In this document: positions 35,562-43,359 of the stretch, in pieces | How positions within the stretch are numbered: the first letter of the stretch is position 1 | Layout of the letters: every line of letters starts with the position of its first letter | From: Nitriliruptoraceae bacterium | GTDB lineage: Bacteria > Actinomycetota > Nitriliruptoria > Nitriliruptorales > Nitriliruptoraceae | Reading direction: 5' to 3' | Assembly (NCBI GenBank): GCA_018401275.1 | Contig: JAGYKW010000001.1 | Span: 186,001-250,000 of the forward strand | DNA: 64,000 bases | Notes under the pieces: generated by a model | Databases searched by the model: none | Told to the model about the DNA's origin: nothing | What the model saw: only the letters and a program-made list of their open reading frames with translations | Position numbers and translations under genes: made by a program

Positions 35562-36839
35562 TTGCGCCGAAGGACACCGTCGCCCCGCCGCGTCGCCCCA
35601 GCCGCGCCCTCGCTCGCGCTCGGACTCGCCCTCGCCATGACGGCGAGCGCCGTCCTCGTCGCCGGCCCGGGTCGGACGCCCGCCGTCGCACAGGTCGCGC
35701 AGCTCCAGGAGCAGCTGTCCCAGACCGCGGCCGAGCGCGCCGCTGCAGCCCGTGAGCTCCGAGAGGTGCGCAGCCGTGAGGCGTCGGCGCGCGACCGCTT
35801 CAACATCGCGCAGCGTGAGCACCAGGCAGCCGTCGGTGAGCTGCGCCGCATCGACGATGAGCTCGAACGCGCGCAGGCCGAGCTCGAGCTCGCCGAGGAG
35901 CGTTCGGTCACGACGCGTCGTGACGTCGAGCAGGCCGAGGAGGATGTGGCGAGCGCGCAGGTCGCGCTCGATCAGCGTCGGACACAGTTCGAGACGCGCG
36001 TCGTCGCCGCTTTCAAGTACGGACAGATGTCACTCACCGACGTGTTCACCAGCATGCGCGACATCAACGACGTCGTGGTGACCTCGACGTTCGTCAGCGC
36101 CGTCGTGCAGAACGACCGCAGCATGGTCGAGGAGATGGCCGGGCTGCTCGCCGACCTCGATGCCCGCCGTGCCGAGGCGATCGCGCTGCGGGTCGAGGCG
36201 GAGCACGCGCGCGATGAGGCGGTGCGCATCGAGGCCGACGTCGCCAGCCGCCTCGAGCAGCAGCAGCGGGTCGCCGACGCCGTCAAGCGGACCGAGGCGA
36301 CCCTCGCCCGCTCGCTGCGCGAGCTCAGGGAGGACGCCGACGCGCTCGAGGAGCACCTCAAGGCGCTCGAGGCGTCGCAGAAGCTCATCGAACGCCAGCT
36401 GCGCGACGCCGAGGCCGCGGAGCGTGCAGGACGTGGCGTCGGGGACACCGGATCGGGCTGGTTCAAGCCGACCAACGGCTGGCTCTCGTCGGGGTTCGGC
36501 AACCGGATGCACCCGATCCTCAGGACCAACCGCCTGCACGCCGGGGTCGACCTCGCCGCGGCGACGGGGACGCCGATCATCGCCTCGCGCGGTGGCACGG
36601 TCACGTTCGTCGGCTGGATGTCCGGCTACGGCTACACGGTCATCGTCTTCCACGGCAGCGGCGTCGCGACGCTCTACGCCCACCTGTCCGCGTTCGCGGT
36701 GGAGGACGGCCAGTACATCGCGCAGGGCGGCCGTCTCGGATCCGTCGGTATGACGGGGACCGCGACCGGACCGCACCTGCATTTCGAGGTCCGCATCAAC
36801 GGCGTGCCCCAGAACCCCTGCGGCTACATCTCCTGCTGA
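35562..36839 (+). CDS. secreted coiled-coil M23 peptidase (EnvC-like, probable FtsEX partner)
   Basis: A 425-residue exported protein. An N-terminal signal (MRRRTPSPRRVAPAAPSLALGLALAMTASAVLVAG) is followed by a long coiled coil (about 45-290; QEQLSQTAAERAAAARELREV and later VASRLEQQQRVADAVKRTE) and a LytM/M23 domain (about 300-425) with HAGVDLAAATGTP (zinc His and Asp, about 325) and GPHLHFEVR (HxH, about 404). All three zinc ligands are present, so the domain could be an active endopeptidase, or an activator like E. coli EnvC, in which ligands are lost. TTG at 35562 is chosen because AGGAGGTGA sits 7 bases before it. The coiled-coil/LytM layout and position behind ftsEX support a cell-separation role. 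Confidence 0.9.
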   Translation: MRRRTPSPRRVAPAAPSLALGLALAMTASAVLVAGPGRTPAVAQVAQLQEQLSQTAAERAAAARELREVRSREASARDRFNIAQREHQAAVGELRRIDDELERAQAELELAEERSVTTRRDVEQAEEDVASAQVALDQRRTQFETRVVAAFKYGQMSLTDVFTSMRDINDVVVTSTFVSAVVQNDRSMVEEMAGLLADLDARRAEAIALRVEAEHARDEAVRIEADVASRLEQQQRVADAVKRTEATLARSLRELREDADALEEHLKALEASQKLIERQLRDAEAAERAGRGVGDTGSGWFKPTNGWLSSGFGNRMHPILRTNRLHAGVDLAAATGTPIIASRGGTVTFVGWMSGYGYTVIVFHGSGVATLYAHLSAFAVEDGQYIAQGGRLGSVGMTGTATGPHLHFEVRINGVPQNPCGYISC

Positions 36840-36843
36840 GCCC

Positions 36844-36849
36844 TACGCT
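36844..36849 (+). promoter_or_regulatory. putative -10 element (TACGCT), possible leaderless smpB promoter
   Basis: TACGCT ends 6 bases before the smpB ATG, and there is no ribosome site in the 16-base gap after the peptidase stop. The expected transcription start coincides with the ATG, so a leaderless mRNA is plausible. Confidence 0.4.
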
Positions 36850-36855
36850 GCACGG

Positions 36856-37401
36856 ATGCCCACCAAGCCCGTGAAGGCCACCAAGGCCGGGAAGGGCGGC
36901 GGAACTCGGGCCGGCGGTCGTGGATCAGGGACCCACACGGCCGTCCAGAACCGTCGTGCCTCCTTCGACTACCACCTCGAGGGCCGTCTCGAGGCTGGCC
37001 TCGTCCTGACCGGGACGGAGGTCAAGTCGCTGCGTGACGGCAAGGGCTCGCTGTCCGAGGCGTGGGTCAAGGTGGACCCGCCGCGCCCCGGTGCGCCGGG
37101 TGAGGCGTGGCTGATGCAGTGCCACATCCCCGAGTACACCTTCGGGAACCGGTTCAACCATGAGCCGATCCGTCCCCGCAAGCTCCTGCTGCACCGTCGG
37201 GAGATCGCGAAGCTCAGCCACGAGGTCGGCGCTCAGGGTGTGACGCTCGTCCCGACGCGCATCTACTTCAAGGACGGGCTCGCGAAGCTCGAGTTCGCGG
37301 TGGGGCGCGGCAAGAACGTGGCCGACAAGCGGCGGACGATGGCCAAGCGGGACGCGGAGCGGGAGATGGCCCGTGCAGCCAAGGAGCGGCGGCAGCGTTA
37401 G
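36856..37401 (+). CDS. smpB: SsrA-binding protein SmpB
   Basis: SmpB binds tmRNA and brings it to stalled ribosomes for trans-translation. The 181 residues have a basic, disordered 30-residue lead (KPVKATKAGKGGGTRAGG), then the OB-fold: NRRASFDYHLEGRLEAGLVLTGTEVKSLRDGKGSLSEAWV, then MQCHIPEYTFGNRFNHEPIRPRKLLLHRREI, and the C-terminal tail ADKRRTMAKRDAEREMARAAKERRQR needed for decoding-site contact. The ssrA gene lies about 157 bases downstream, the usual pairing. Confidence 0.96.
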   Translation: MPTKPVKATKAGKGGGTRAGGRGSGTHTAVQNRRASFDYHLEGRLEAGLVLTGTEVKSLRDGKGSLSEAWVKVDPPRPGAPGEAWLMQCHIPEYTFGNRFNHEPIRPRKLLLHRREIAKLSHEVGAQGVTLVPTRIYFKDGLAKLEFAVGRGKNVADKRRTMAKRDAEREMARAAKERRQR

Positions 37402-37486
37402 ACGGCGCTGCTGCTGCCCATGCGGCGCTCCGACGCACATCCGGGGCGGTCGGCCCCTCGGCCGGTGCGCCGTCGGTGCACGACGG

Positions 37487-37492
37487 TACGCT
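37487..37492 (+). promoter_or_regulatory. putative -10 element (TACGCT) for ssrA
   Basis: TACGCT 66 bases before the mature tmRNA 5' end, so a precursor with a leader removed by RNase P would be expected. No clear -35. Confidence 0.3.
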
Positions 37493-37558
37493 GGCGAGGC
37501 CGGACGGAGACGCCCGGCACGCACCTTGAGAACCGCAGAGCGTCGATGCACCGCCCAG

Positions 37559-37920
37559 GGGGCTGACATGGTCTCGACCGTGGTCAATGCCGCCGTTGCG
37601 GGAGCGTGCCGAGGATGCTCACGCGTGCCTCGTTAATCCCACGTGGGAACCATTAATTGCCAAGGACACTGACCTGGTACTCGCTGCCTAATCCGCAGCG
37701 ACGATCGCCCTCCGACGCCCCGTAGGGGGGACCGATCGACATCTCGGGGATCCACCTGACTGGCTCTGACCATCTGGCCTGAGGGAACATTGAAGGATGG
37801 TGTGGACGCGGAGGCTGCCTGGCCCCGGAGTACCGCGTCCGAGAACATCCGGGACCTACGCACGTAGCGCCTTCATCGTCGGGGCCGCGGGACCCGGGTT
37901 CGACTCCCGGCAGCTCCACC
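37559..37920 (+). ncRNA. ssrA: transfer-messenger RNA (tmRNA)
   Basis: About 362 nt. The 5' end GGGGCTGACATGGTCTCGAC is the tmRNA start, and the 3' end has a T-arm CCGGG-TTCGACT-CCCGG and CAGCTCC, pairing with GGGGCTG as a tRNA-like acceptor with a G-U tolerance. The tag frame is at 37659-37691 and encodes AKDTDLVLAA then TAA, with the degradation-signal ending LAA; the resume codon would be GCC after TTAATT. The encoded 3' end is ACCG rather than ACCA, so the terminal A must be added post-transcriptionally. The stretch around 37630-37665 is locally AT-rich. The 5' and 3' boundaries are set by acceptor pairing and could shift by one or two bases. Confidence 0.92.
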
Positions 37921-37978
37921 GCCACCCTCCTGACAGATCCGACGTCCCGATCCGACTTACAGATCCGACATCCGAGAG

Positions 37979-38012
37979 GACGTCGGGCAGGACGTCGGGC
38001 AGGACGTCACAG
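37979..38012. repeat. 12-bp tandem repeat after ssrA
   Basis: GACGTCGGGCAG twice in tandem plus a partial third copy, preceded by three scattered copies of GATCCGAC (37937-37969). The whole 290-base stretch 37921-38210 has no gene and holds these repeats, an inverted repeat and a terminator. Confidence 0.7.
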
Positions 38013-38017
38013 CTGCG

Positions 38018-38048
38018 CCCTCCAGGACCACCAAGCGGTCCAGGAGGG
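38018..38048 (+). terminator. inverted repeat downstream of ssrA
   Basis: CCCTCCAGGACC and GGTCCAGGAGGG, 12-bp arms with one mismatch and a 7-base loop, about 100 bases past the tmRNA 3' end. No T-run follows; it may be a processing or weak termination structure. Confidence 0.4.
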
Positions 38049-38159
38049 TCGGACGACGCCGGACGTGACCACCAAGGGTCCACGACCGACGCTCGTCCAC
38101 GCGAACTGCGATGCATCGACGCCTGCGATCCCTGTGCGAGCCTCTGCAGCGACGAGAAC

Positions 38160-38190
38160 GGCCCCTGACCTCACGGTCGGGGGCCTTCTT
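38160..38190 (+). terminator. intrinsic terminator facing rightward
   Basis: GGCCCCTGACC, 4-base loop TCAC, GGTCGGGGGCC (11 bp with one G-U pair) followed by TTCTT. It is the best intrinsic terminator in the window. The nearest rightward transcript is ssrA, which ends 240 bases earlier, so a short unrecognised transcript in between is possible. Confidence 0.7.
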
Positions 38191-38210
38191 CGTGCACGCA
38201 GGGGTCCGGT

Positions 38211-39269
38211 TCAGCTCGCCGTGAGCAACAGCGCGGCGGCGCTGCCCGACAGGAACGCGCGCTCGACACCCTCGAGGTCCGGCGCTCGCTCTTCACCGTC
38301 CCGCTCGACGTCGTGACGTTGGAAGAGGTCGCCGGCGAGCACGAGCGGGGCGCCGGCCGTGTCGTCGCGCAGCGCCGGCAGGTCGATCCCGTGCTCGACC
38401 TGTGCGTAGCGCCAGCCGTGCACGTGCACGACCTCCAGCCGCGTGCCCGCGAGCTCGGACGCCTGCTCGGCCAACCTCGCTGCGGCCGCGTCGCGGTCGC
38501 CGTCGAACTCCTGGGCGCTGAAGCTGGCGCTGGGCTGCAGCGTGAGCGCGATGACCGGCGAGGCGCCGGTGCGCCCGTTGTGGTGGACACGCAGGAGATC
38601 GCCGGCCACAGCGGTGACGGCACCGGCGTGCTCGGCTCCGCGCTCGGACGCGAGGTCGTTCGGCAGGTCCAGCAGCGTGCGGTCGACCGGGCGGACCAAC
38701 GCGGTCAGCGACGATGTGTAGGTGACGGCATCGAGCTGTGCGATCGTCGTGTCACTCGCGAGACGCGCCGCGCCGCGCAGCAGCGCGACGCTCTGTGGCG
38801 CCGGTGAGGTGATGACGAGCGCGTCCGCCGTGCACTGCTCGACCGTGCTGCCCGCAGTGAGCGTGACCGTCCATCGTCCGTCGCTGACGTCGAGCGAGGT
38901 GACCGTCGTGGCGAGCCTCACGGTCGCCGGAGCCCCCGGGCCGGCGCCACCCGTGACCCGCGCTGCCAGCGCGGTCGGCAGCGAGCGCATCGTGGGCGAG
39001 CCGCGCCAGCGTGGCGCGGAGATGTCGCCGACGATCGGTGCCGCATGTCCGGCTGCGGCTGCCGTGGAGACCTCGCTTCGGAACGCTGCGCTGTGCGCCG
39101 CGAGGTCGAGCACGCCGGTGTCGAACACGGCGTCCTCGACGCGTCGTGTCGCCATCCGACCACCGTGGCGTCGTCCCTTGTCGACGACCGTGACGTGCTG
39201 CCCCTCGGCGCGGAGGAGTGCCGCAGCACGCAGACCTGCCATGCCGGCGCCGATGATCAACGTGTCCAT
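38211..39269 (-). CDS. FAD-dependent oxidoreductase, renalase-like
   Basis: A 352-residue flavoprotein. The N-terminal Rossmann motif MDTLIIGAGMAGLRAAALLRAEGQHVTVVDKGRRHGGRMATRR binds FAD, FDTGVLDLAAHS follows, and the C-terminal FAD segment is HGIDLPALRDDTAGAPLVLAGDLF...GVERAFLSGSAAA. The short length and the GGRMATRR motif resemble the renalase/NAD(P)-binding amine-oxidoreductase group, whose bacterial members repair isomeric NAD(P)H; substrate here is not known. ATG at 39269. It ends next to the ssrA-side terminator, in convergent orientation. Confidence 0.82.
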   Translation of the reverse strand: MDTLIIGAGMAGLRAAALLRAEGQHVTVVDKGRRHGGRMATRRVEDAVFDTGVLDLAAHSAAFRSEVSTAAAAGHAAPIVGDISAPRWRGSPTMRSLPTALAARVTGGAGPGAPATVRLATTVTSLDVSDGRWTVTLTAGSTVEQCTADALVITSPAPQSVALLRGAARLASDTTIAQLDAVTYTSSLTALVRPVDRTLLDLPNDLASERGAEHAGAVTAVAGDLLRVHHNGRTGASPVIALTLQPSASFSAQEFDGDRDAAAARLAEQASELAGTRLEVVHVHGWRYAQVEHGIDLPALRDDTAGAPLVLAGDLFQRHDVERDGEERAPDLEGVERAFLSGSAAALLLTAS

Positions 39270-39315
39270 GGCCGCTCCGTCCGCCGTGCTGCGGCCGCAG
39301 GCGCGCAGCCCCCGG

Positions 39316-39720
39316 TCAACGGTCAGGGACGACAGCGCGCCGGAGGGCGGACTGCTCGCTGCTCAGGCGCATCGCCGCCGTAGCGGACAGCGCGGCGATG
39401 GCCACGCCCAGGCCGATGTGGACCGACGAGGCGAGGCTGAACCCGTAGCGGTGTCCGAGGTAGCCGGTCCCCGTCTGCACGAACAGCAGCAGCACCGAGC
39501 TGAACGTGAGCAGCAGTGCGGTGCCCGAGCGTCGCGCGAGCCATGTCATACCGAGTGTGGCGACGGCGAGGAGGAACGTGAGGTTCCCGACCGAGCCGTG
39601 CAGCCCCACGAGCGAGCTCGAGCCGTACAGCGTCTGACCGATCATCGCCGCCTGCACGACGACGAGCACCGGGACCGTCCACGCCACCGCAGCGACGGTC
39701 CGTGACGCGATCGACCTCAT
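39316..39720 (-). CDS. small four-helix membrane protein (DUF6220-like)
   Basis: A 134-residue protein with four hydrophobic helices: VAAVAWTVPVLVVVQAAMIGQTLYG, then LVGLHGSVGNLTFLLAVATLGMTWLA, then LLLTFSSVLLLFVQTGTGYLG and SSVHIGLGVAIAALSATAAMRL. The LHGSVG and VHIGLGV histidines at matching depth of two helices resemble heme- or quinone-binding small membrane proteins, but no assignment is safe. ATG at 39720 follows GAGGAGGATCCC. The renalase-like gene is 46 bases downstream and could be cotranscribed. Confidence 0.65.
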   Translation of the reverse strand: MRSIASRTVAAVAWTVPVLVVVQAAMIGQTLYGSSSLVGLHGSVGNLTFLLAVATLGMTWLARRSGTALLLTFSSVLLLFVQTGTGYLGHRYGFSLASSVHIGLGVAIAALSATAAMRLSSEQSALRRAVVPDR

Positions 39721-39760
39721 GGGATCCTCCTCACACCTCGGTGGCTCATGCCCCGGCGGC

Positions 39761-40519
39761 TCATACCTCTCCGGTCTTCCCGCGTGACGCGGGACCCATG
39801 CCCGCATCCATGGACACGTACAGCAAGGGGTCGTCGACCAGGGGACGGCAGACCTCGTCCGCCTCCCGCCGACGCATGACCGACAGGACCATCGCGACGG
39901 GTCCGTCGCGTCCCTCGCCGGGGAACAGTGTCGCTCCCTGGCCGGCGGCGCGCAGCAGCTCCGCGACCTGCGGTCCGCGCTCGAGCGGCGCGAACACCCG
40001 CACGGTGACCAGACCGAGGCGCAGCCCGCGCACGATCACGACGCCCAGCGCGGTGCCGATGCCGACGCCCGTCGCGAACGCGAGCCCCCTCACGATGGTG
40101 AGGTCGGCGAGCACGATCCCGGCTGCTGAGATCCAGGCCGCGGACTCGCCGAACGCGGCGAGCGAGGCGGCGAGCGTGCGGCCACGGATGATGAAGGTGG
40201 TGCGGAACACGCCGAGCATGACGTCGGTGACGCGCAGCATCGCGATCTGGAGGGCCGTGATCAGTGCAGCCGCGGTCGACGGCGGTAGCACGATGAGCAG
40301 GGCACCGATCAGTGCGACGGCGCCGCCGATGAGCAGGGCGATCCCGGGCCCCTGACGCCACCAGGCGTGGTCGCGGCGCTGCGCGTCCAGCGGACGTTCC
40401 GTCCCGACGATGCGCCGTTCGCGGCGACGGCCGAGGCGCACCGACACGTCGTTCGCCCAGGGACGCAGGACCGGCGAGGGCAGACGCAGCAGTCGGGACA
40501 GGAGCAGCAGGAATCGCAT
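39761..40519 (-). CDS. UPF0316-like membrane protein with DUF5698 and DUF2179 domains
   Basis: A 252-residue protein. After a basic N-terminal region, three hydrophobic helices include the UPF0316 core LQIAMLRVTDVMLGVFRTTFIIRGRTLAASLAAFGESAAWI, and the cytoplasmic C-terminus is a DUF2179 domain (VTVRVFAPLERGPQVAELLRAAGQGATLFPGEGRDGPVAMVLSVMRRREADEV). DUF2179 domains are thought to bind nucleotides such as cyclic di-AMP in relatives of CdaA-linked transporters, which is established for some families only. ATG at 40519 matches the start of similarity. It is divergent from the eRF1-like gene. Confidence 0.85.
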   Translation of the reverse strand: MRFLLLLSRLLRLPSPVLRPWANDVSVRLGRRRERRIVGTERPLDAQRRDHAWWRQGPGIALLIGGAVALIGALLIVLPPSTAAALITALQIAMLRVTDVMLGVFRTTFIIRGRTLAASLAAFGESAAWISAAGIVLADLTIVRGLAFATGVGIGTALGVVIVRGLRLGLVTVRVFAPLERGPQVAELLRAAGQGATLFPGEGRDGPVAMVLSVMRRREADEVCRPLVDDPLLYVSMDAGMGPASRGKTGEV

Positions 40520-40578
40520 GGCCCAACGGTAGGCGACACGCGGGCCCTCCGGCCCCTCTTGCAGCGGTCCGCCCGGCC

Positions 40579-40584
40579 TAGCCT
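40579..40584 (+). promoter_or_regulatory. putative -10 element (TAGCCT)
   Basis: TANNNT hexamer 23 bases before the eRF1-like gene start in the divergent gap. Confidence 0.3.
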
Positions 40585-40607
40585 GAGAGCGAGGCGAAGG
40601 AGGACGT

Positions 40608-41687
40608 ATGCGGGAGAAGGAACTGCGGGCGCTGGCCACGGAGCTGTCGGGCGACGCCCCCGGACGGGTGGCGGTGACGATCACGCTCCCGACGCGGCCG
40701 GACGGTCTGGACCGTGGCGAGGCGACGAGACTGCGCAACCTCATCCGTCGGGTGAGCGACGCGCTGCCCAAGCTCGGCCTCGATCGCGACGTGGCAGAGC
40801 AGCTCGCGACCCGGCTCGAGAGCCTCGAGGACGCGGTCGAGCATGCGCCAGGACGACGTGGACCCGGGGTCGCGTGCTACGTGACGGCTGAGGCGACGCG
40901 TGTGCTGCGACTCTCCCACACGCCGCTCGAGCGGGTGCTCGTGGGGGACACGTTCCCGCTCGCGGCACCGATCGCCGACCTGCTCGCAGCGGACGACCTC
41001 GACGTGCTGGTGCTGTCCATCGGCGGGGGCGACACCGACGGCGCGCGGCACTTCCACCTGCTCGATGGCGAGCTCAGCGAGGTCGTCGGAGACGGCCTGC
41101 CGGCGGAGTGGGACGTGCGCGATATCGGGGAGCGCTACCTGGAGGAACCGAAGGACTCCGACTGGCGCGATGCGCGCGTGGACGACTTCCTGCGTCAGGT
41201 CGACCGCGTGCTGCTCGAACGCTTCGGCGCCGATCATGACCGTCAGCTCGTCATCGTCGGTACGGCACGGCTGCGGACGCACTGGTACTCGGTGGCCGAC
41301 CCCGCGAACCTGCGGGCGGTCGTGGCGCAGATCGATGGCAACGTGGACCACGTGCGGACCAGCGTGCTGCGCGACCGGGTGATCGACGCCGTGCAGGGCG
41401 AGCGGACGGCCGCTGCGCTGCGTGCCGTCGAGGAGGTGCGCGAGCTGGATCCTGCCCGCACCGCTGCCGGCGTGGATGACGTGGTCACGCTCGCACGTGC
41501 CGGTCGTCTGCACCGGCTCCTCGTCGAGGAGGGCGCGACTGCTGAGGTCGAGGTGGACGGGGTCGTGATCGGCGACCGCATCGCCAACGCGGTGCGCGCC
41601 GCGTTCGACGCCGGGACCGAGATCCTGCTCGTGCCGTCCGGTGCGCTCGGGACCGAGCAGGGCATCGCGGCCGTCGTGCGTTGGTGA
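40608..41687 (+). CDS. baeRF3-type protein (bacterial archaeo-eukaryotic release factor family)
   Basis: A 359-residue protein of the bacterial eRF1-like (baeRF) group, predicted to act at the ribosome in stress or hibernation. It has the family order: an N-terminal domain with VAVTITLPTRPDGLDRGEATRLRNLIRRV, a central domain with GVACYVTAEATRVLRL and DRQLVIVGTARLRTHWYSV, and a C-terminal L7Ae-like domain with VDDVVTLARAGRLHRLLVEEG and the closing LLVPSGALGTEQGIAAVVRW, a signature ending. ATG at 40608 follows GAAGGAGGAC. Its molecular target is not proven. Confidence 0.85.
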   Translation: MREKELRALATELSGDAPGRVAVTITLPTRPDGLDRGEATRLRNLIRRVSDALPKLGLDRDVAEQLATRLESLEDAVEHAPGRRGPGVACYVTAEATRVLRLSHTPLERVLVGDTFPLAAPIADLLAADDLDVLVLSIGGGDTDGARHFHLLDGELSEVVGDGLPAEWDVRDIGERYLEEPKDSDWRDARVDDFLRQVDRVLLERFGADHDRQLVIVGTARLRTHWYSVADPANLRAVVAQIDGNVDHVRTSVLRDRVIDAVQGERTAAALRAVEEVRELDPARTAAGVDDVVTLARAGRLHRLLVEEGATAEVEVDGVVIGDRIANAVRAAFDAGTEILLVPSGALGTEQGIAAVVRW

Positions 41688-41769
41688 ACGGGGCCGGTGA
41701 ACGGTGAACGGGGCGTACTAGAGACATCTTCTGAAGCGGCTGTTCCGGGGCCGGTCGCGCGCCTCCCGT

Positions 41770-41775
41770 TACTCT
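41770..41775 (+). promoter_or_regulatory. putative -10 element (TACTCT) for the TetR gene
   Basis: TACTCT in the 177-base gap before the TetR gene. The gap also repeats GGTGAACGGGG three times at 41680-41716. Confidence 0.3.
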
Positions 41776-41864
41776 CGCGCCATCAGCACCCACCGCGGAC
41801 CGAGGGGTCCTAGCGTCGGGTGGCAGTGATGGCGAGGCGGCTGCGACCGCGGAGAGGACCGGGT

Positions 41865-42467
41865 ATGGCTCGTCCACCGAAGGAGGACTGGGTCCCGCTG
41901 ATGCGCCAGGAGGCGGTCAAGCGGCTCGAGGCCGGCCGCGACGTCAAGGTCATGGACATCGCTGAGGTCCTCGGGACGTCCCCGGCGCTCGTGCACTTCT
42001 ACTTCGGCGACCGGCAGCACCTCGTCGACGAGGCGTGGCGTGAGATCCTCTGGGCGTTCGTGGATCAGGATTCGGAGCGTGTCGCCGAGTTCGCGAAGGA
42101 GCGCGACTGGAACGGGGTCGCGGAGCTCGTCCGTGACGTGCTGTCCGAGGCGCGCGACGCGACGCATATCGCCCACGTGCGCGCCGCCGGGGAGGGCATG
42201 GCGTCGGATGACCTGCGAGCGACGCTGCGGGAGGTCCACGAGTCGACCATCGACCGCTGGAAGGAGCTGCTGCGGCAGTCGGTCGCCGAGGGGCTTGCGG
42301 AGACGTCGCTCGACCTCGACGCGATCGCCACACTGCTGGTCGCGGTCCCGATCGGGCTCGCTGCGGTCGACCCGGACATGGAGCCTGCACGACGCCGAGC
42401 CGTCGCAGAGGTCTACACGACGATGCTGCGCTCTCTGCTCGACGCGGACTACTCGTCGCACGCCTGA
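41865..42467 (+). CDS. TetR family transcriptional regulator
   Basis: A 200-residue repressor-like protein. The N-terminal helix-turn-helix is RLEAGRDVKVMDIAEVLGTSPALVHFYFGDRQHLVDEAW (about 16-55), a classic TetR recognition pattern (ALVHFYFGDR). The C-terminal ligand/dimer domain is helical with no identifiable ligand. ATG at 41865 follows GGAGAGGACC. No obvious target is adjacent: the convergent neighbour is a phosphatase gene. A self-regulatory operator may lie in the upstream gap. Confidence 0.9.
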   Translation: MARPPKEDWVPLMRQEAVKRLEAGRDVKVMDIAEVLGTSPALVHFYFGDRQHLVDEAWREILWAFVDQDSERVAEFAKERDWNGVAELVRDVLSEARDATHIAHVRAAGEGMASDDLRATLREVHESTIDRWKELLRQSVAEGLAETSLDLDAIATLLVAVPIGLAAVDPDMEPARRRAVAEVYTTMLRSLLDADYSSHA

Positions 42468-42474
42468 GCGTCGG

Positions 42475-43359
42475 TCACGACCGGTGACGTGAGGCTCGTC
42501 CGCGCACGACGGCCTCGTGCGCGCCACGTGCGGTCGCCTCATCCGAGGCGGCGGTGGTGCGCTCGACCGCGCGGCCGTAGTCACGTCCGGGCACGAGTGG
42601 CAGCAGCGGGGATGCGCCCGCACCGACCACCGCGCCTCCGGCCTCGATGACGAGCAGGCCCCCTGCGGCGACGTCCCACACGTGCGGGCCGAGGGTGACG
42701 GCCAGGGGGGCGACGCCGTTCGCGACCATCGCGAGGTCGAGCGCAGCCGCACCCATCAGGCGTGCGTTGAGCGTGACGCCGTCCGCTGTCAGGTCGCGCG
42801 CCGCGCCACCGGAGTACAGACCCGGGACGTGCGACGACGCGGGATCGTGCAGTCCCACCGCGGGTGCGACCCGCATGCGCTGCGCGGCACCGCCCGAGCG
42901 CACCTCGGCGCCCTCGCCCGCTGCTGCCGAGAACCGCATGGCCAGCGGTGGTGCCTCGACGACGCCGAGCACCGGTGCGCCCTCGAGGCAGAGCGCGACC
43001 GAGACGCACCAGTAGGGCACGCCAGCGATGAAGTTCGACGTCCCGTCGATCGGATCGAGGACCCACGTCCAGTCCGTCGTGGGTGCGACGTGCCCGGCCT
43101 CCTCGCTGATGGTGCCGTGGTCGGGGAACGCGGCGACGAGCCGGGTCGTGAGCCACTCGTCGGTGGCGCGGTCGTGCGGGGTCACCGGCGTCCCGTCCGG
43201 CTTCATCGTGACCTCGGCACGACCGGCACGAGGTGCCAGGTCGCGACGGACCTCGTCGAGCAGACCATCGAGCACCTGGCGGGCCCGGGCGATGACCGCG
43301 CGTGCGCTGGCGTCCGGTGTGCCGGCGGCGAGCGCACGCAACGTGACGGCGTCGGTCAT
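42475..43359 (-). CDS. inositol monophosphatase family phosphatase
   Basis: Mg-dependent phosphatase of the IMPase fold (inositol-1-phosphate, histidinol phosphate, or PAP as possible substrates). The 294 residues show VTPHDRATDEWL, ISEEAGH (metal Glu, about 85), the core motif DPIDGTSNFIAGVPYWCVS (about 103) and LGPHVWDVAAGGLLVIEAGGAV (about 225). The motif set fits IMPase/HisN-like enzymes; substrate not resolved. The gene start overlaps the stop of the upstream lipase gene as ATGA, so they are coupled. Confidence 0.88.
   Translation of the reverse strand: MTDAVTLRALAAGTPDASARAVIARARQVLDGLLDEVRRDLAPRAGRAEVTMKPDGTPVTPHDRATDEWLTTRLVAAFPDHGTISEEAGHVAPTTDWTWVLDPIDGTSNFIAGVPYWCVSVALCLEGAPVLGVVEAPPLAMRFSAAAGEGAEVRSGGAAQRMRVAPAVGLHDPASSHVPGLYSGGAARDLTADGVTLNARLMGAAALDLAMVANGVAPLAVTLGPHVWDVAAGGLLVIEAGGAVVGAGASPLLPLVPGRDYGRAVERTTAASDEATARGAHEAVVRGRASRHRS

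Noticed and set aside
37559-37920. ssrA as an integration site of a genomic island
   Set aside because: No integrase, phage or mobility gene lies on either side in the window and base composition does not change.
37633-37925. Short minus- and plus-strand open frames across ssrA
   Set aside because: They overlap the tmRNA, lack ribosome sites and show no family similarity.
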